Shown here: piece by piece, positions 34,717 to 43,710 of the stretch | Layout: each line of letters starts with the position of its first letter | Position numbering within the stretch: the first letter of the stretch is position 1 | DNA from: Devosia sp. | GTDB lineage: Bacteria; Pseudomonadota; Alphaproteobacteria; Rhizobiales; Devosiaceae | Length of the DNA stretch: 64,000 nt | Direction: 5' to 3' | Assembly (NCBI GenBank): GCA_017794705.1 | Contig: CP051235.1 | Coordinates: forward strand, 1,737,010 to 1,801,009 | Notes under the pieces: model-generated | Databases searched by the model: none | The model's input: only the letters and a program-made list of their open reading frames with translations | Told to the model about the DNA's origin: nothing | Translations under genes and position numbers: made by a program

Positions 34717-34743
34717 GCCGCAGAGTCTCACACAAGAGCGGGG

Positions 34744-34774
34744 AGCCGCCCAATCGGCGGCTTCTCGACTTTTG
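34744..34774 (+). terminator. Probable rho-independent terminator
   Basis: A 7-bp stem AGCCGCC / GGCGGCT with loop CAATC follows the secreted protein stop by 28 bp, and TCTCGACTTTT follows the stem. The T-run is short, so the terminator is moderate. Confidence 0.6.
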
Positions 34775-35201
34775 CAGTCTGCCGGACAGCCGAGTAGGAA
34801 GTTCAGCCTAACAGGCGACGACGAGCGTAACCTGGTAGGCACCGTGGCCCGTCGTATTCCGATCTGCGCCGGGAGAAGTCTCGCCGGCGCGGGATCATAA
34901 AGGGCCGTAGTTCAGAACTCCGATCATGGCCTGCAATTGCACTCAGCTACCCGCATTCGAGTAGTGTGACAGAACTCTGAGGACGCAATCCGTTCCATAT
35001 GTCGTCCGCACCAATGCAGATGTTTGAACGAGAGCATGCGTCTCGGCACCACTCGAGACTGAAGGGCTATTCAAGAAGCGCCGATCTCTACACTCTTGTT
35101 GACACACAATTCTTGCCCAGTAGAGTTTTGAAAATCGAGAGTTTTGGTCAAAATGCAAAACTCTGCGCGTTGCAGCCGATTTGTCGCGAGGCGAGATCAA
35201 C
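34775..35201. other. Intergenic region before the FecR-like gene
   Basis: No supported gene is seen in this stretch of about 430 bp. Short frames here lack ribosome sites and family features. It should hold the promoter of the FecR-like gene; there is no obvious sigma or anti-sigma gene beside it. Confidence 0.4.
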
Positions 35202-35996
35202 ATGCAATTCATAAGGCGGCCAGATTCGAATAACCGTATGTGGTCGCTAGTAGTGGCCGCACTTCTTGGGCTTATTTCATTATCTCAAGCAGCATTCGGG
35301 CTGGATCCGATGGGTCAGGCCATAGATGTCGACCAGGTTTCCACGATTGAGCCGCTGCCCGCTCACCTCACTTTCCTTTCGGGCGATGATCTCTACGCAG
35401 GTCAGATCATCACCACCGGTCCCGATGGTCAGGTCCAGATCTTGTTCAAGGACCAAACCAAAATGGTCATTGGCCCCAATTCCCAACTCAAGTTGGAAGA
35501 ATATTTGCTGCGCGCTGACAACTCCGTAGTATCATTCGCGGTGGGTGCATTGCGGGGAACTTTTCGGTTCATTGCAGGAGAAAGTGAGGCTGGCGCCTAC
35601 GTGATCAACTTGCCGGTCGGTGGAATACGCGGCTTGGTCGGGGCTTTTGATTTTTACATTGATCCTGTGAATGGGAATGAAGTCGTCTGGATGTTGGATG
35701 GGGCGGCTGAAATCTGCGACCAGAACGGTGAATGCGTTCTGCTCCAAGAACTTTGCAGTTTCGGTGCCCTGTCACCGGCTTTCGACCCGATGCTTTTTGA
35801 GCCGGAAAGCAGCGACATGGTTCTCTCGACCAGCGATTTCCCATACGTTTGGTCACAACGCGGGTTGCGGCACGACTTTCGACTGCCGGTCACGTTTGTT
35901 TGTGCGTGGATGCACAGACTGGACCGCCCGGCAACGTTTAGCGGCATCGGCCTTGGTGCTGAGCCAAGGGAACGCGAAAGAGATCCCAAAGACTAG
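35202..35996 (+). CDS. FecR-domain secreted protein
   Basis: The 264-aa protein has a signal sequence (SLVVAALLGLISLSQAAFGL). A FecR-like beta domain follows, with GQIITTGPDGQVQILFKDQT then MVIGPNSQLKLEEYLL, and a region with FAVGALRGTFRFIAG and LPVGGIRGLVGAFDF. This is the stand-alone, secreted type of FecR domain rather than the TonB-linked anti-sigma factor: there is no cytoplasmic domain or sigma gene beside it. A CDQNGECVLLQELC stretch gives three cysteines. The ATG at 35202 is near GGCGAGA. Its role may be in the cell envelope or in binding glycans. Confidence 0.72.
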   Translation: MQFIRRPDSNNRMWSLVVAALLGLISLSQAAFGLDPMGQAIDVDQVSTIEPLPAHLTFLSGDDLYAGQIITTGPDGQVQILFKDQTKMVIGPNSQLKLEEYLLRADNSVVSFAVGALRGTFRFIAGESEAGAYVINLPVGGIRGLVGAFDFYIDPVNGNEVVWMLDGAAEICDQNGECVLLQELCSFGALSPAFDPMLFEPESSDMVLSTSDFPYVWSQRGLRHDFRLPVTFVCAWMHRLDRPATFSGIGLGAEPRERERDPKD

Positions 35997-36232
35997 CCAT
36001 TAGAAGTTACATTACGGTCGGCTTTTCGTCCGCTCCGCATAGTGAACCATGCTCCGCCCCCGGAACACTAATCGCTTTTGGTTTGAGTTCTCCGCTTGGA
36101 TTTCCCTTTCTGAGAAAGTGGGGAGTGCGATGCAGGCATCGAAGTTTTGGACGCGCCGAAGGTGTTCATTTTGAAGCCGAGCGAAGACGGTGTGCCGCTG
36201 GTGGCGATCCGTCGGGACCCGCCCGGCCAAAC

Positions 36233-38167
36233 TTAGTTCCCAACTGCGAAGGAGTGCAGTTCAAGAAGGCGCTCGGCCGCCTGCGATTCCGTCGCGCTGT
36301 CGAGCAGTTCCCCCATGTTGGCCATAATGGCCGAAAGACCTTGACGATCAGCAGCGCCCATTCTTGAGAGGATACACTCGTTGTGGTCCGATTCATTGCC
36401 AAAGTGGAGCCGCAACTGCTGGTCTGTGTCGCGGTTCTGAGCAGCAAGGTCGCCGCAGGGCAGATAGTTGGCGCCCCGGCTCTCGGCATCGTTCAGTGAC
36501 GCGCGAGAGAACACGAGCCTGAGTAGCTGGATGTTCGCGACACTCTCGGTGCCACCGGAATAGTCCGCGAAGACTGACAGGCTGGGCAAGCGGTATGGAC
36601 TACCATCGACTACGGCGCCGCGGATGCTCAGTCCGTACTCCACGAAGTTCCGATCGCGGAACTTCTCGCGGACCGAAACCAGGCCGAAATCGAGCTTGGC
36701 GTCGCTTTGAACGGCGATGTTGTCCATGGCTCTCGTTGTCACCGTCTCCACAATCGGGGCAAAGTTGGCGTCGACATAGGCGGTTGCCGCAGCAACGGCC
36801 TCTTCGCTTAAGTCGTACGCCCGGTAGCAGTTGATGGGATAGGGCACCCAAACCGTCGACATCGGATGCAGATCGACCCGTACGAACGAATCATTTCGCG
36901 CAAGGAAGTCCCTGAGCCGTAGGCTGTTGTCATGGTCGGGAAAGCGCGAGAGGTAGTAGATCATCCACCAGTAGTGCTCGGCGCTCTCACGATAGAAACG
37001 AACCGGCTGCGTGCCGTCGCCGGGATTGTTGTAGCCTTGGCTGGCATAGGGCAGGATGACCGCGTTGTCGCGGTCCGCGTCAAGAAGGAACGTCACCGCG
37101 GCGTGAAGGCTAGCCTCGATGTCAGCGGGGATAAGGCTGCCTTGCTGCTCAACCAGATCGAGGATTGCCGTAATCGATAGGATTCCCTGGCTCTGGTAGT
37201 GGAGCCCGCGATCACCCCGATTTGCGTTTCTGAGAATGGCCCCATCATCGTTAACAGTTTCGCGGATCATCCCGAAGTAGGCGTTGACATAGCTTCGATA
37301 GGACGCCTCATCGCCTGCAAGGATTGCGCGGGCCAGCATGGGCCTGCCCTCTAGCCGCCATATGCCGGTGTGGGTTGATTGGAAGACCGCGTCGCCAATG
37401 GGTGCACCATACTTGCGAACGATGCTATCCGCCCATTGAGCAACCTGGGATCGGGTTTCGGCGGGAAGGGAATCGTCCAGCATTTCTATCGCGTAGAACA
37501 CCGCGTAGCCAAGCTGGGCCGCATTTTCCATGTCGAGAATTGGCGCGGTCGCAGATGGCCGATAGGCGCCACGATTGCCCGAACCTGTGTACGAAGTGTC
37601 GACTGGGGTAGCCATGATGGCCCCGGCTTCGGCCCATTGAGTGAGCATAGAAACTGCCTTGTCCGCGGAGGTCTGATCGCCAGTCGTATCGTAGAGTGCG
37701 GCTAGCGTCACAATCGCCTTCACCCAAGGTTGGACTCGGTCCCAAATCTCGGACTCTCCAATCGAGACCGCGTCGTCGAGCTTTGGCTCGGGAGGGTAGT
37801 TGGCCGGATCGACCGCAGCTGCGACTATTCGGCCCGGTGTCAGAGCGTTACAGGCGGTCTGTTCACCGTGGCTGCGATCGAAGAGGCGTCCTGGAAAGCG
37901 CAACTCCAGCACGTACGAACTCTCTGCCGCTTCCATGGCTTCAATATCCGCAAGATCAAAGGTGCCGTCGAATGTTCCAGCGCGATCCGAAAAGAAGCGG
38001 ACGGCAGCCTGCTCGGTGCGCCGGCCGATCAGACCGTCTGCGGGCCCCGGTTCATAGCCCATCGCATTCAGTGCCTGTTGAGCCCTCATGACAAGAGGGT
38101 CTACCGCTTGTGCCGAAGTCGGCAACAAGAAGCCCGTCAATGCAATCCCGACCATTATCCAACGCAC
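36233..38167 (-). CDS. Secreted alginate lyase-like protein with a peptidoglycan-binding domain
   Basis: This is a 644-aa secreted protein with signal peptide MVGIALTGFLLPTSAQA. Residues about 27-65 form a PGBD-1 domain (RAQQALNAMGYEPGPADGLI). The main part (about 110-400) is the alpha-toroid of alginate lyase family PL5-like enzymes, for example NRGAYRPSATAPILDMENAA, then DRGLHYQSQGILSITAILD, and ESAEHYWWMIYYLSRF. The C-terminus of about 200 residues is extra. It could cleave an exopolysaccharide; alginate itself is not proven. Neighbours are the FecR-like and secreted proteins, suggesting an envelope polysaccharide block. Confidence 0.75.
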   Translation of the reverse strand: MRWIMVGIALTGFLLPTSAQAVDPLVMRAQQALNAMGYEPGPADGLIGRRTEQAAVRFFSDRAGTFDGTFDLADIEAMEAAESSYVLELRFPGRLFDRSHGEQTACNALTPGRIVAAAVDPANYPPEPKLDDAVSIGESEIWDRVQPWVKAIVTLAALYDTTGDQTSADKAVSMLTQWAEAGAIMATPVDTSYTGSGNRGAYRPSATAPILDMENAAQLGYAVFYAIEMLDDSLPAETRSQVAQWADSIVRKYGAPIGDAVFQSTHTGIWRLEGRPMLARAILAGDEASYRSYVNAYFGMIRETVNDDGAILRNANRGDRGLHYQSQGILSITAILDLVEQQGSLIPADIEASLHAAVTFLLDADRDNAVILPYASQGYNNPGDGTQPVRFYRESAEHYWWMIYYLSRFPDHDNSLRLRDFLARNDSFVRVDLHPMSTVWVPYPINCYRAYDLSEEAVAAATAYVDANFAPIVETVTTRAMDNIAVQSDAKLDFGLVSVREKFRDRNFVEYGLSIRGAVVDGSPYRLPSLSVFADYSGGTESVANIQLLRLVFSRASLNDAESRGANYLPCGDLAAQNRDTDQQLRLHFGNESDHNECILSRMGAADRQGLSAIMANMGELLDSATESQAAERLLELHSFAVGN

Positions 38168-38722
38168 GACACTTGTCCCCCTTAGTGATCACTGCGGGAG
38201 TATTCGCAATTCAAGTGTGAAATGCAAATGTGACGGGCTGACAACGGGTTAGGAAGCCTTTCCTCTGCTGGGCGCCACCTCGAAGACATGCTTCTGCCTG
38301 TTGCTGAGCCATGGAGTATGGCCCCAGTCAGATCTGATATCGCCCAAACATGGGCAATTCCTCCTGCCCATTTGATTTGACGAAGTCGACTACTCGGCAA
38401 GCACACCCTCCGGGGCAGTTTTGTAGCAGGCGCGTAACACACCCCTCGATCGCCACGCCTCAGGGAGGGGTCTCTCGGTGAAAATCTCAATGTTTGCTTG
38501 CAGGCAGCCCGCTCAACCGCCCCACATTCCCGTTGGGTTTTGTGCACTCAACAGAATCTTGCCCCACATGTACGTTTAGGGCGCCACGCTAGCGAGCGGA
38601 TTTTGCGGCGGTTATCTGTGCAACGACAACACTGTGGATCTGTGCACCTACTCGGTTGGGTATCACCCGCAAGTTGATGGATGCGAAAGCACAGAGCCTC
38701 AGCTAGGTCTTGGAAGGCAGGC
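38168..38722. other. Intergenic region, 555 bp, no supported gene
   Basis: Minus-strand frames here (for example 38182-38547) have no ribosome site and no family features, and their composition is that of noncoding DNA. The sequence near 38580-38700 is GC-mixed with no repeat that I could see. Confidence 0.4.
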
Positions 38723-38929
38723 CTAGCGACGTTCGCTGTCTGCCTGGCTTTTGAGTGTCAAATACATGAGGGCCAAGTAGACGATTGGTATTATGCCCAA
38801 GACCATGAACTCTGCCACCCCCCCAGGGTGCCCGCATTCCATGCAGGAGAAGCGGTAGGCAATATAGGCGACTGCGGCAGCGATAATCGCAAGGCCAATC
38901 CACCAAGGTAGAAGATAGTTCCGTGGCAT
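38723..38929 (-). CDS. Small two-TM membrane protein
   Basis: The 68-aa protein starts at ATG 38929 after GGAGGA. It has two TM segments: LLPWWIGLAIIAAAVAYIAY and FMVLGIIPIVYLALMYLTL, with a short loop FSCMECGHPGGV that holds a C-x-x-C pair. The tail is basic. No family is recognised. The CxxC loop facing one side may bind a metal or be redox active. Confidence 0.6.
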   Translation of the reverse strand: MPRNYLLPWWIGLAIIAAAVAYIAYRFSCMECGHPGGVAEFMVLGIIPIVYLALMYLTLKSQADSERR

Positions 38930-39142
38930 GACATCCTCCGGTTGTGCACGGTCAGACGATCTAACGCTCGTATGGCGTGGCCGCCGCTTTGCGGTGCTCA
39001 GAGACTGACCCACCAGGCGCTACTTTTGTGTAGCTGAACGCAATCTTGCGCCTCTGCACAGTATGTCGCAGTTTTCACAGGTGGCAAGCCTGAGGTACAA
39101 AACTATATTAGACTCATCTAATTAAACACTAAGGCAGGATGG

Positions 39143-39562
39143 ATGACCGACACGAAAGACTATGGAGCCGACCCCTTCGTCGCAGACATTGAAAAGGACA
39201 CACTGGAGAACGCCAATTTCCGAACGACAAGGTGGACAGGCAAGCACCTGCAGTTGACACTCATGACAATCCCCGTTGGTGGTGACATTGGTTTGGAGGT
39301 TCATGAAGAGGTCGATCAGTTTCTGCGACTTGAACAGGGCCAGGGACGCGTTCAAATGGGCCCCTCCAAAGACCAATTGAGTTTCGAGCGCGAAGTGGCC
39401 GGTGACTGGGCAATCCTTGTGCCGGCCGGGACTTGGCACAATGTGACAAACACTGGCACCGAGCCGCTCAAGCTTTACGCGCTTTATGGTCCGGCAGATC
39501 ATCTCCACGGCACGGTGCACGCTACTCAAACTGATGCCGAGAATGATCCGAACGAACACTGA
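39143..39562 (+). CDS. Cupin-domain protein
   Basis: This is a 139-aa single-domain cupin. The first motif is GGDIGLEVHEEVDQFLRLEQ (usual G-x-x-x-H-x-E form with a single His and Glu), and the second is VPAGTWHNVTNTG (P-x-G-x-x-H-x-x-x-N). The function is unknown; similar small cupins are annotated as mannose-6-phosphate isomerase-like or dioxygenase-like. The ATG at 39143 is at the start of conserved sequence, with the upstream AGGCAGGATGG. It has no operon partner. Confidence 0.8.
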   Translation: MTDTKDYGADPFVADIEKDTLENANFRTTRWTGKHLQLTLMTIPVGGDIGLEVHEEVDQFLRLEQGQGRVQMGPSKDQLSFEREVAGDWAILVPAGTWHNVTNTGTEPLKLYALYGPADHLHGTVHATQTDAENDPNEH

Positions 39563-40285
39563 GGGCAGGTCCACTCCAAGAGCACCAGTTTCTGACGCTG
39601 CCCGGCGGGGGCTTACTCGAGGCAAAGAAAGGGAGCTTTCCAGCTTCGCGCCGGTTGGGCGGACATTCTTTACGCCATCTACATCGATCAGGTAATCGAT
39701 TTTACGTGTTTCGATTGCTCAGCCGCGCGAGCACCCTGGGCCAAACCCCAATTTGTTGAATGGGAAACGCACCCGCAAGATCAAGGCTGGCATTTTTGCG
39801 GGACTTTGCCCATTGCCACGCGACCTTGGCGCCAGAAGACTACCTGTCATTCGGTTATACAGGTCGCGCAGCACTTCAAATGCCGCAGTGGTGGAACTCA
39901 CCTGAGGGGTGGCAGGATGAATGACTTCCTCCGAAGGGAAAGGTCACAGGTTTGAATCCTGTCAGGTGCGATAATATATTCTTTGTTTGTATGTACTTAT
40001 CAGGCCTCAACTAGTTGTTGCTTGTCAGCTTTTATTGGGGGTGACGCCAGGGCTGCTCATTTGGGCGGTTCAACCAAGGTTTCCAGGCGCCGCTCTGTTC
40101 GTGATCAGCGATGGATTGTTGGCGTGCTTTCTGGGTGGCTCAAGTGACGGATGGCTCGACCAAGGTTTTGGCGCAGAAGCACTCACTACCCTACTCGTTG
40201 TTCCAATCTGCCGGCACTGCACGTATTAGCAAATCGTTTTCTTTCCACCTGATAGGTTTTGCCCAAACGCGCAGAAGGGAATGCG
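39563..40285. other. Intergenic region containing a degraded tRNA-like copy
   Basis: This 720-bp stretch has no supported gene. It contains the degraded tRNA-Arg-like copy at 39898-39971. I looked for an integrase remnant to its left, as found at the other copies, and saw none. The downstream 39972-40285 is AT-mixed with only short frames. Confidence 0.5.
39898..39971 (+). pseudogene. Degraded tRNA-Arg-like sequence (att copy 3)
   Basis: The 3' part (39928-39971) matches the tRNA-Arg(CCG) 3' half with several changes: CCTCCGAAGGGAAAGGTCAC instead of CCTCCGAAGGCAGAGGTCAC, TTTGAATCC for TTCGAATCC, AGGTGCGAT for GGGTGCGCC. Unlike copies 2 and 4 it also has a 5' part: TCACCTGA can pair with TCAGGTG, giving an acceptor stem of 6 to 7 pairs, and the distance to the anticodon loop is 1 base short of the real tRNA. 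The anticodon stem is broken and there is no encoded CCA, so it is a pseudo-tRNA. Confidence 0.65.
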
Positions 40286-41515
40286 ATGTCGAGCGCCAGC
40301 TTCGTGCTCTTGATCAATCTGGGTTTGGCATGTCTTTTTGCAGGCCTGCTGCTCTGGGTTGGTCAGAAGTCTCCAGACCCTCGATCAGCTAGATGGTTTG
40401 CCGCATCCTTTGCCGTTGGCGGCTTCGCGGTGGCAATTGAGCTGTTTTCTCGCGGCATCTACACGGGCGATGCGCTACATCTTTTTCAGGTAGCGGGATA
40501 CGCAGGCTACATTTTGGGGGCGATGTTCCAGACTGTCGGCATTGCGTACAGGCTCAAGTCACAGACACAATGGAAGTTCTTGTTGGCAGTCTTGGTCGCC
40601 GCACTGGTTGCTGAGCAGTCCGGCATGAACGTAAGGTCGGATGGCCCATTTCAGCTTTGGGTGCATTTTCTTCCATTTGCGCTAAGCTTTGGCGCCGGGG
40701 CTTGGTGCGCTTTCAGCCAAAGAGAACAAGTTGCAGCGATTGACCAACTTCTGGGCGGGTTGTTCGCGTTATCTGCGGTGCAATATTTCACGATCCCGCT
40801 TGTCACCTTATTTGTCGGAATGCCGGGGGCGGAGCCGGACGCGTACTTGAGTTCACAGTTTGCTGCCTGGTCGCAGATGACTGGAAGCCTCGTCGCAATG
40901 GCACTGGGCCTTACCGTTCTGGTTGCTCATTTCCTGGATATGCTGAACAAGAAAACCATGGAGTCCATGACGGATCCGCTTACCGGTTTGCTAAACCGAC
41001 GCGGGTTTGACACACGGATCGCTCGCCACGTTGAACGAGGCGGTACCGCCTTGGCGATTTGCGATATTGACCACTTCAAGAACGTGAATGACAGCTACGG
41101 GCACTACGTCGGCGACAACTTGCTTCTGGCCATTGCAGAGTTGTTTCAGTCTGCTGAAGCTACCGGCGTAATTGTTTCGAGGATGGGGGGCGAGGAGTTC
41201 TATCTGCTAATCCCGCGGGCCACGGAGTCTTCTGCGCATTTGTTGTCTGAGGGACTTAGGCTGTGTGTGCAAACCATAAGAGTGACTGGGTTGCCTGTTG
41301 ATCATGCCGTGACATGCAGTTTTGGCGTCGCTGAGCAACTGGAAAACGAGCCATTCGACCAACTCGTCAAACGAGCGGATGCTGCCCTCTACCGAGCCAA
41401 ACAAGGTGGACGCAACCGAGTCATGCTTGCATCGAAACAAGACCCTTCCGAGTGGCACCACCAATCCTACTCTCTGCCCAGTGAAACTGGTGAACCCAAA
41501 GCGGTCTTGTCGTAG
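40286..41515 (+). CDS. Diguanylate cyclase with N-terminal membrane domain
   Basis: The 409-aa protein has six or seven TM helices (about 1-220), then a GGDEF domain. SMTDPLTGLLNRRGFD is the start, ICDIDHFKNVNDSYGHYVGD the metal motif, and RMGGEEFYLLIPR the active site. It makes cyclic di-GMP. No RxxD I-site precedes GGEEF, so product inhibition is probably absent. The ATG at 40286 has AGAAGGGA upstream. The C-terminal tail of about 25 residues is unstructured. It is isolated between att copy 3 and the sugar operon. Confidence 0.88.
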   Translation: MSSASFVLLINLGLACLFAGLLLWVGQKSPDPRSARWFAASFAVGGFAVAIELFSRGIYTGDALHLFQVAGYAGYILGAMFQTVGIAYRLKSQTQWKFLLAVLVAALVAEQSGMNVRSDGPFQLWVHFLPFALSFGAGAWCAFSQREQVAAIDQLLGGLFALSAVQYFTIPLVTLFVGMPGAEPDAYLSSQFAAWSQMTGSLVAMALGLTVLVAHFLDMLNKKTMESMTDPLTGLLNRRGFDTRIARHVERGGTALAICDIDHFKNVNDSYGHYVGDNLLLAIAELFQSAEATGVIVSRMGGEEFYLLIPRATESSAHLLSEGLRLCVQTIRVTGLPVDHAVTCSFGVAEQLENEPFDQLVKRADAALYRAKQGGRNRVMLASKQDPSEWHHQSYSLPSETGEPKAVLS

Positions 41516-41711
41516 CGTCTACACGCAAGGCGTAATGCGGTCGCCTGCCTGCGTTACCCCGGTTGTAGAGTTTGAACCAAGGCCTGGGGCGGATCAACGG
41601 ATTCATGTCGCAGTGAGAATCGAAGCTGATCGTTTCTTCCCGAGCGGCTGACCTCATATCCCTCGAGTTGGCCCCGCCAACTCGCTCCTTCAAGGCGATA
41701 CCGGTCGATTT

Positions 41712-42752
41712 TCAGTTCACTCGTTTGCCTTTCGAGTCAAACAGATGAACCAGATCTAGGTCCGGCGTCACATTTACGTTGGAGCCGGGGATCGCCTGAA
41801 TGCGTTCACGGAATAATCCATTGATCGCATGAGCGCCTAGCTTGCCAATTACCTGAGTCTCCGAACCAGTCGGTTCGAGGACATTGACCTCCAGACCGAG
41901 CCCATTCGGGTCAAGACGGAGGTGCTCGGGTCGGATTCCGTAAATTTGGGATTCGGGTGCACCTTTAGACGCAGGCAAAAGAATCCCGTCAGTGGTCTTG
42001 AACCCGTCTGTAGTCATTTCACCTTCAAAGAAGTTCATGGACGGGGAGCCGATAAACCCAGCGACAAACGTGTTTGCGGGGCGATCGTAGAGATCAAGGG
42101 GCGAACCCACCTGTTCGATCACTCCGTCACGCATTACAACAATCTTGTCCGCCATTGTCATGGCCTCTACCTGATCGTGCGTCACATAAATGGTTGTGGT
42201 CTTGAGTTGCTGATGCAGCTCTTTGATTTCGGCTCGCATCTGAACGCGCAGCTTCGCGTCAAGATTGGACAATGGCTCATCAAACAGAAACACTTGTGGG
42301 TCGCGAACAATCGCCCGCCCCATCGCAACTCGTTGGCGTTGCCCGCCAGATAGCTGGCGCGGGTAACGATCAAGCAAAGTCTCTAATCCAAGGATCCTCG
42401 CAGCGTTGTCGATCTTGGATTTGATTTCCAGCTTGGGAAGCCGCTTCAACCGAAGCGAGAAACTCATGTTCTGGGCCACTGTCATGTGGGGATATAGCGC
42501 ATAGTTTTGAAACACCATGGCAATATCTCGTTTGGTTGGGGGCACGTCATTCACTACACGGCCCCCAATGGAGATTTCGCCACTGCTTATGGACTCCAGG
42601 CCAGCGATCATTCGCAGAAGTGTGGATTTGCCACAACCTGACGGTCCGACGAGCACCACGAACTCGGAGTCAGCAATGTCGACAGATACCTGTTTCAGCG
42701 CTTCAAACTCACCGTAGTATTTGCCGACCTTGTTGATGGTGACCGTTGCCAT
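41712..42752 (-). CDS. CUT1 sugar ABC transporter ATPase (UgpC/MsmK type)
   Basis: This is a 346-aa ATPase: Walker [13 protein letters not shown], signature [15 protein letters not shown], Walker [16 protein letters not shown], switch His in [18 protein letters not shown]-terminal TOBE domain (about 240-346) is typical of UgpC/MalK-type proteins. It energises the two permeases upstream on the same strand. It is last in the operon, 121 bp after the second permease gene. Confidence 0.92.
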   Translation of the reverse strand: MATVTINKVGKYYGEFEALKQVSVDIADSEFVVLVGPSGCGKSTLLRMIAGLESISSGEISIGGRVVNDVPPTKRDIAMVFQNYALYPHMTVAQNMSFSLRLKRLPKLEIKSKIDNAARILGLETLLDRYPRQLSGGQRQRVAMGRAIVRDPQVFLFDEPLSNLDAKLRVQMRAEIKELHQQLKTTTIYVTHDQVEAMTMADKIVVMRDGVIEQVGSPLDLYDRPANTFVAGFIGSPSMNFFEGEMTTDGFKTTDGILLPASKGAPESQIYGIRPEHLRLDPNGLGLEVNVLEPTGSETQVIGKLGAHAINGLFRERIQAIPGSNVNVTPDLDLVHLFDSKGKRVN

Positions 42753-42873
42753 GATTTCCTCATCCCTCGCCGATTGCCGGCTTCTTTGACTAGTGATTAT
42801 TTCGCACCGGCGACTTTCCGGCAGCTATGCCCTCAAATCGAGGCGCAGCTTGCGTTTCGTCGGTCGCCCATCC

Positions 42874-43710
42874 TCAGCTTTTGGATCCGGTGAGCGCGAT
42901 GCCCTCAATGAATTGTCGTTGGAATATGAAGAACATGACGATCATAGGCATGACAGCCAGAACAGCGCCTGCCATCATCACCGGATAGTCGCTGACATAT
43001 TCGCCTTCCATTGTTGCCAGTCCGACCGACAGCGTCATCTTTTCCGGCGAGTTCAGGATAATCAGCGGCCACAACAGCTCGTTCCAGGACCAAAGAATCG
43101 AAAAGATTCCGAAAGCAACGAGTCCAGGCTTTGCCAAAGGCAGCATGATCCAGAAGAAGGTCCGGACAGGACCGCAGCCGTCGAGTTTGGCCGCTTCGCT
43201 CAATTCCTCAGGCAAAGTCTTGAAGAACTGTCGAAGCAGGAAGGTTCCAAACGCACTTGTAAAGCCAGGAACCACATAACCTTGAAGTGTGTTCACCCAA
43301 CCAAGTTGTGCCATCAGAAGAAACTTCGGTATCAGATATAGCACCGGTGGGATCATCATTACCGAGAGTAGAACCGCAAAAATAATGTCCCTACCCGGAA
43401 ATCTGAGCCTGGCGAACGCGTATCCCGCCATTGCCGCGAAACTTACCTGAGCGGTCACCCGCAGCACAGTCGCCACGATCGAGTTCGTATACATGGTGCC
43501 AAAGTTGAAGCTCTCAAATAGCCGCACAAAATTCTCCCAACGTAAACTCGAGGGGAAGATTTGCACTGGAATTGCCGTGGCCTCTGCGAGCGTCTTGAAT
43601 GCTGTCAGGACCATCCAGATGAAGGGGATCACCATGATGATGCAGACAGGGATAAGCACAATATGCACGAGCAAGTGCGAATAATTGACGGGTGGTTTTG
43701 CTGTAGTCAT
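42874..43710 (-). CDS. CUT1 sugar ABC transporter permease (MalG-like)
   Basis: This 278-aa, six-TM permease has the EAA motif EELSEAAKLDGCGPVRTFFW (EAA---G) that contacts the ATPase. Start ATG 43710 overlaps the upstream permease stop (ATGA). The C-terminus (FFIFQRQFIEGIALTGSKS) is the usual end of MalG/UgpE proteins. It forms the channel with the 302-aa permease. Confidence 0.9.
   Translation of the reverse strand: MTTAKPPVNYSHLLVHIVLIPVCIIMVIPFIWMVLTAFKTLAEATAIPVQIFPSSLRWENFVRLFESFNFGTMYTNSIVATVLRVTAQVSFAAMAGYAFARLRFPGRDIIFAVLLSVMMIPPVLYLIPKFLLMAQLGWVNTLQGYVVPGFTSAFGTFLLRQFFKTLPEELSEAAKLDGCGPVRTFFWIMLPLAKPGLVAFGIFSILWSWNELLWPLIILNSPEKMTLSVGLATMEGEYVSDYPVMMAGAVLAVMPMIVMFFIFQRQFIEGIALTGSKS

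Noticed and set aside
34999..35214. Small plus-strand gene before the FecR-like gene
   Set aside because: It overlaps the supported FecR-like start, and there is no ribosome site or family signature.
38182..38547. Minus-strand open frame in the gap after the alginate lyase-like gene
   Set aside because: Arg/Ser-rich, no ribosome site, no conserved motif; looks like noncoding DNA.
39719..39901. Integrase remnant left of att copy 3
   Set aside because: The short frame has no integrase motifs, so there is no support for a decayed integrase at this copy.
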